Below are positions 21,026 to 23,532 of a stretch of DNA of 23,532 nt, piece after piece. The notes below the pieces were generated by a model. The model was given only the letters and a program-made list of their open reading frames with translations, was not told the DNA's origin and made no database searches. The stretch lies in assembly GCA_934339005.1 (NCBI GenBank), contig CAKRHR010000043.1:1-23532 (forward strand). Direction: 5' to 3'. The position numbers and the translations under genes were made by a program. Each line of letters starts with the position of its first letter. Positions within the stretch are counted from its first letter, which is position 1. Origin of the DNA: an uncultured Catenibacillus sp. (lineage in GTDB: Bacteria; Bacillota; Clostridia; Lachnospirales; Lachnospiraceae).

Positions 21026-21712
21026 TTATATACATCTTGGACGGTCGTCAAAATCTGACATCTGTATGCATTTTCCAGAAGGGACAACCAGAATTTCATC
21101 ATCCCACTGACCTAACAGAAGCTTTTCCAACACACGAAGTGTTCCCTGCACACACTGACAGGACAATCCATATGTCGCTGCAACCGGTGCAACCGATGCG
21201 CACACCTGTGCCGCATCATAAGTGCCATCCTCTATAAAATCCATCGACTCATACGAACCAACCATCATATCTGCTATCGCACGTCCATCTTCCTCGCCAT
21301 AATCTTCGATATACCGTTCAAGCTCTTTAAGAATAAATTTATCCGAGTCTGTCCATTCTTTTGTAAAATAAAAATGATTGCCTTTTGTCGGTATGGGCTT
21401 TCCCTGCTCGCAACACATGAGCATACGAACACAATCATCAAATTTTGGTACAGCAATCACCGCGTGTGGACTTTCAAGACCAATAACAGCATAACCACAC
21501 ATACCATATATTAAAATAATGAAATCTTTTTCCTCATATGCAGGCAGTTGTTTTTCCAGTTCAGCCTTCAATTTGTCAGGATATTCGTGCAGTCCCTTTT
21601 CAATCCACGCAATCGGATAATTCAAATGGTGCTTTTCATATATATATTCTATTTCCGTTCTGAGCATACTGCATGCAATGACTGCCGTATTTTCAGCGTT
21701 TGTCTGCGCCAT
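21026..21712 (-). CDS. DUF1638 domain protein
   Basis: 228 residues, soluble. The family pattern is visible: an N-terminal VIACSMLRTEIE (11-22), FIILIYGMCGYAVIGL (64-79), AVIAVPKFDDCVRMLM (84-99) and a central FYFTKEW. Conserved cysteines at 14, 72 and 94 and Asp92/Asp93 suggest a metal site. DUF1638 proteins are often found with corrinoid-dependent methyltransferase systems in methanogens and anaerobes, but their reaction is not established and no such gene is in this window. GGGAGGT precedes the ATG at 21712 by about 7 nt. It is divergent from gdhA, and the lipid kinase follows 91 nt downstream, possibly from its own weak promoter. Confidence 0.82.
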   Translation of the reverse strand: MAQTNAENTAVIACSMLRTEIEYIYEKHHLNYPIAWIEKGLHEYPDKLKAELEKQLPAYEEKDFIILIYGMCGYAVIGLESPHAVIAVPKFDDCVRMLMCCEQGKPIPTKGNHFYFTKEWTDSDKFILKELERYIEDYGEEDGRAIADMMVGSYESMDFIEDGTYDAAQVCASVAPVAATYGLSCQCVQGTLRVLEKLLLGQWDDEILVVPSGKCIQMSDFDDRPRCI

Positions 21713-21953
21713 TTTTCTTACCTCCCATACCTGACATCAAGTCCGGGGCAAAATGCTTTTTAACCCTGACGTCATTATCATAACAATAGTTTACATCATC
21801 TTTTGTATTTTTGCTACCAAAATATGCTTGCATTATTGCTTCATTACGTTAATGTGCCGACAAAATTGAAATTTTATATTTTTTTCCTTCATTTTCAACA
21901 ATTTTTACATCATTTTTTTCTTATAATTTTTTAAATTTTTCACACAAAAAACA
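21713..21953. other. AT-rich divergent intergenic region before gdhA
   Basis: It contains the DUF1638 ribosome binding site, two copies of CCTGACRTCA (21730-21739 and 21765-21774, 35 bp apart), and long T-rich tracts from about 21865 to 21950 that may act as an UP element for the gdhA promoter. I see no gene and no convincing minus-strand promoter here. Confidence 0.4.
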
Positions 21954-21982
21954 TTGTATTTTCAAGGACTTTGTATTATAAT
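21954..21982 (+). promoter_or_regulatory. Promoter for gdhA
   Basis: -35 TTGTAT (21954-21959), 17 nt, -10 TATAAT (21977-21982), with strongly AT-rich DNA upstream. The transcript would start near 21989, with a leader of about 75 nt. Confidence 0.75.
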
Positions 21983-22013
21983 AGTGAACCAGAGTTAAGT
22001 AGCTCATCAAATG

Positions 22014-22041
22014 AAAGTGATTCAGCCCCAAGTTTCACTTT
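22014..22041 (+). other. Hairpin in the gdhA leader
   Basis: AAAGTGA (22014-22020) / TCACTTT (22035-22041), a 7-bp stem with a 14-nt loop containing GCCCC, ends 8 nt before the AAGGAGG ribosome binding site. It may protect the 5' end or tune translation. No known motif is recognised. Confidence 0.4.
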
Positions 22042-22064
22042 TGGAAAACAAGGAGGAAATATTT

Positions 22065-23396
22065 ATGTCATACGTTGATGAAGTTCTTGCAAAAGTTATT
22101 GCAAAAAATCCAAATGAGCCTGAATTTATCCAGGCAGTTACAGAAGTTTTAAACTCACTTCGTCTTGTTGTTGATAACGACCCTAAATATCAGAATGAAG
22201 CTCTGCTTGAAAGAATTACTGAGCCAGAACGTGTTATCATGTTCCGTGTACCATGGGTAGATGATAACGGTAAAGTTCAGGTCAACAGAGGTATGCGTGT
22301 ACAGTTTAACAGCGCTATCGGACCTTACAAGGGTGGTCTTCGTTTACACCCATCAGTAAACTTAAGCATTATTAAATTCCTTGGTTTTGAACAGATTTTC
22401 AAAAACTCCCTGACAGGTCTTCCTATCGGTGGTGGTAAAGGTGGTTCTGACTTCGACCCTAAGGGCAAATCAGACAGAGAAGTTATGGCATTCTGCCAGA
22501 GCTTTATGACAGAGCTCTGCAAATATATCGGTGCTGACACAGACGTTCCTGCAGGTGATATCGGTACAGGCGCTCGTGAAATCGGTTATATGTATGGTCA
22601 GTACAAGAGAATCCGCGGACTTTCCGAAGGTGTTCTTACAGGTAAAGGTCTTTCTTACGGCGGTTCACTTGCTCGTACAGAAGCTACAGGTTATGGTCTT
22701 GTTTACCTCGTTGAAGAATTATTAAAATGCAAAGGTGACACAATTGTCGGCAAGACAGCTGCTGTTTCCGGTGCTGGTAACGTTGCTATTTACGCAATCC
22801 AGAAGCTTGAACAGCTTGGTGCAAAAGCTGTAACATGCTCTGATTCTACAGGTTGGGTATATGACCCAGACGGTATCGATGTTGCTGCTCTTAAAGAAAT
22901 CAAAGAAGTACAGCGTGCCCGTCTGACAGAATACAAAAAATATCGTCCAAATTCAGAATATCATGAAGGCCGCGGCGTATGGAATGTTAAAGTTGACCTT
23001 GCCCTTCCTTGCGCTACACAGAACGAGCTTCTGATTGATGATGCTAAAGCACTTGTTGCTAACGGTGTTAAAGTTGTTGCAGAAGGTGCTAACATGCCTA
23101 CAACACTTGATGCTACAGAATACATCCAGAATAACGGTGTTTACTTCGTTCCTGGTAAAGCATCAAACGCTGGTGGTGTAGCTACATCTGCTCTTGAAAT
23201 GAGCCAGAACAGCATGAGATATAGCTGGACATTCGAAGAAGTTGACGCAAAACTGAAAGACATCATGGTTGGTATCTACCACAACATTGATGATGCAGCA
23301 AGAAAATACGGTGTAGAAAACAACTACGTTGCAGGCGCTAACATCGCAGGCTTCGTTAAAGTTGCTGATGCAATGCTTGCACATGGTATTTGCTAA
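22065..23396 (+). CDS. gdhA: Glutamate dehydrogenase, hexameric class I, probably NADP-dependent
   Basis: 443 residues from the ATG at 22065, with AAGGAGG 8 nt upstream. An earlier in-frame ATG at 22011 lies in the leader hairpin and lacks a ribosome binding site. The enzyme interconverts glutamate with 2-oxoglutarate and ammonia. Substrate and catalytic residues stand at the same numbers as in Clostridium symbiosum GDH: Lys89 (GPYKGGLRL), Lys113, Lys125 (LPIGGGKGGSDF) and Asp165 (VPAGDIGTG). The dinucleotide loop SGAGNVAIYAIQKLEQLG and the following VTCSDSTG resemble the NADP-type enzymes (for example E. coli) more than the NAD-type C. symbiosum enzyme, so an ammonia-assimilating role is favoured; cofactor use is an inference. 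Codon use looks biased as in highly expressed genes. It has its own promoter and terminator. Confidence 0.95.
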   Translation: MSYVDEVLAKVIAKNPNEPEFIQAVTEVLNSLRLVVDNDPKYQNEALLERITEPERVIMFRVPWVDDNGKVQVNRGMRVQFNSAIGPYKGGLRLHPSVNLSIIKFLGFEQIFKNSLTGLPIGGGKGGSDFDPKGKSDREVMAFCQSFMTELCKYIGADTDVPAGDIGTGAREIGYMYGQYKRIRGLSEGVLTGKGLSYGGSLARTEATGYGLVYLVEELLKCKGDTIVGKTAAVSGAGNVAIYAIQKLEQLGAKAVTCSDSTGWVYDPDGIDVAALKEIKEVQRARLTEYKKYRPNSEYHEGRGVWNVKVDLALPCATQNELLIDDAKALVANGVKVVAEGANMPTTLDATEYIQNNGVYFVPGKASNAGGVATSALEMSQNSMRYSWTFEEVDAKLKDIMVGIYHNIDDAARKYGVENNYVAGANIAGFVKVADAMLAHGIC

Positions 23397-23488
23397 TCTG
23401 CAGATGACATTGTAATTTGTTTTGTTTATATATAAAGGCGGTTGCAGTCCAGATGGGGTTCTTTCTGAACTTTGGGTATATCAAGAAA

Positions 23489-23519
23489 AAAGCAGGTATG
23501 AAAAATATCTGCTTTTTCT
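23489..23519 (+). terminator. Terminator of gdhA
   Basis: AAAAAGCAGGTAT pairs with ATATCTGCTTTTT (13 bp, one G-U) around a GAAAA loop, followed by CTATAAA. The stem's own T-run supplies the tail. It stands about 90 nt after the stop; the interval 23397-23488 shows nothing else I can name. Confidence 0.8.
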
Positions 23520-23532
23520 ATAAATATCTATT

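Noticed and set aside
20968..21237. Plus-strand frame near a GGGAGGTGG sequence
   Set aside because: The Shine-Dalgarno-like sequence lies within the frame, not before a start, and the product overlaps the DUF1638 gene with no recognisable features.
22011..22064. N-terminal extension of GdhA by 18 residues
   Set aside because: The upstream ATG has no ribosome binding site and lies in the leader hairpin; the ATG at 22065 has AAGGAGG and gives the family's usual N-terminus and residue numbering.

Overview
The window looks like a chromosomal stretch of a low-GC, anaerobic, endospore-forming Clostridia, most likely Lachnospiraceae. The evidence is the gene order rho - rpmE - yqhQ (DUF1385) - prmC - prfA, the sporulation pair spmA/spmB, a class I glutamate dehydrogenase whose catalytic lysine numbering matches that of Clostridium symbiosum, AT-rich intergenic DNA with TTGACA/TATAAT-type promoters, and AAGGAGG-type ribosome binding sites. 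I see no insertion sequence, phage gene, CRISPR array or rRNA. The taxon is inferred from gene content, not from a marker search.

Layout. 1-2026 (minus): the first ten codons of a gene leaving the left edge, a sirtuin, and a TPR protein. 2279-2800 (plus): a cyclophilin with a strong terminator. 2982-3107 (minus): a 41-residue membrane peptide. 3432-4037 (plus): a YdcF-type protein. 4055-5056 (minus): a zinc-peptidase-like protein built from two homologous halves, only one of which keeps the zinc site. 5165-7279 (minus): spmB, spmA, rsmI. 7438-7520 (plus): tRNA-Leu(CAG). 7643-9970 (minus): a cobalamin-riboswitch-controlled operon of two lipoproteins, an exported CbiK-type cobaltochelatase and an unknown companion. 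10042-11710 (plus): a GH43-like glycosidase and a lipoprotein. 11718-16495 (minus): hisC, prfA, prmC, yqhQ, rpmE. 16564-18826 (minus): rho with a roughly 200-residue disordered insertion and a long structured leader. 18862-21712 (minus): a zinc-ribbon membrane protein, a lipid kinase and a DUF1638 protein. 22065-23396 (plus): gdhA.

How the parts work together. The translation-termination and ribosome genes (prfA, the methyltransferase prmC that modifies it, rpmE, the 16S methylase rsmI) are a conserved housekeeping set. spmA/spmB act in spore core dehydration. The cobalamin riboswitch ties the exported chelatase and its partner lipoprotein to corrinoid or tetrapyrrole supply, and this is the best candidate for a little-described system here. 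The second is Rho, whose Arg/Gln/Asn/Tyr-rich insertion resembles the disordered or prion-like insertions described in a few other bacterial Rho proteins. Its gene is preceded by a leader that may form alternative RNA structures.

All calls come from reading the sequence and the translated frames. No database, folding or alignment program was run. Where the longest open frame begins inside the ribosome binding site, the start has been moved to the internal ATG, and each such case is noted.
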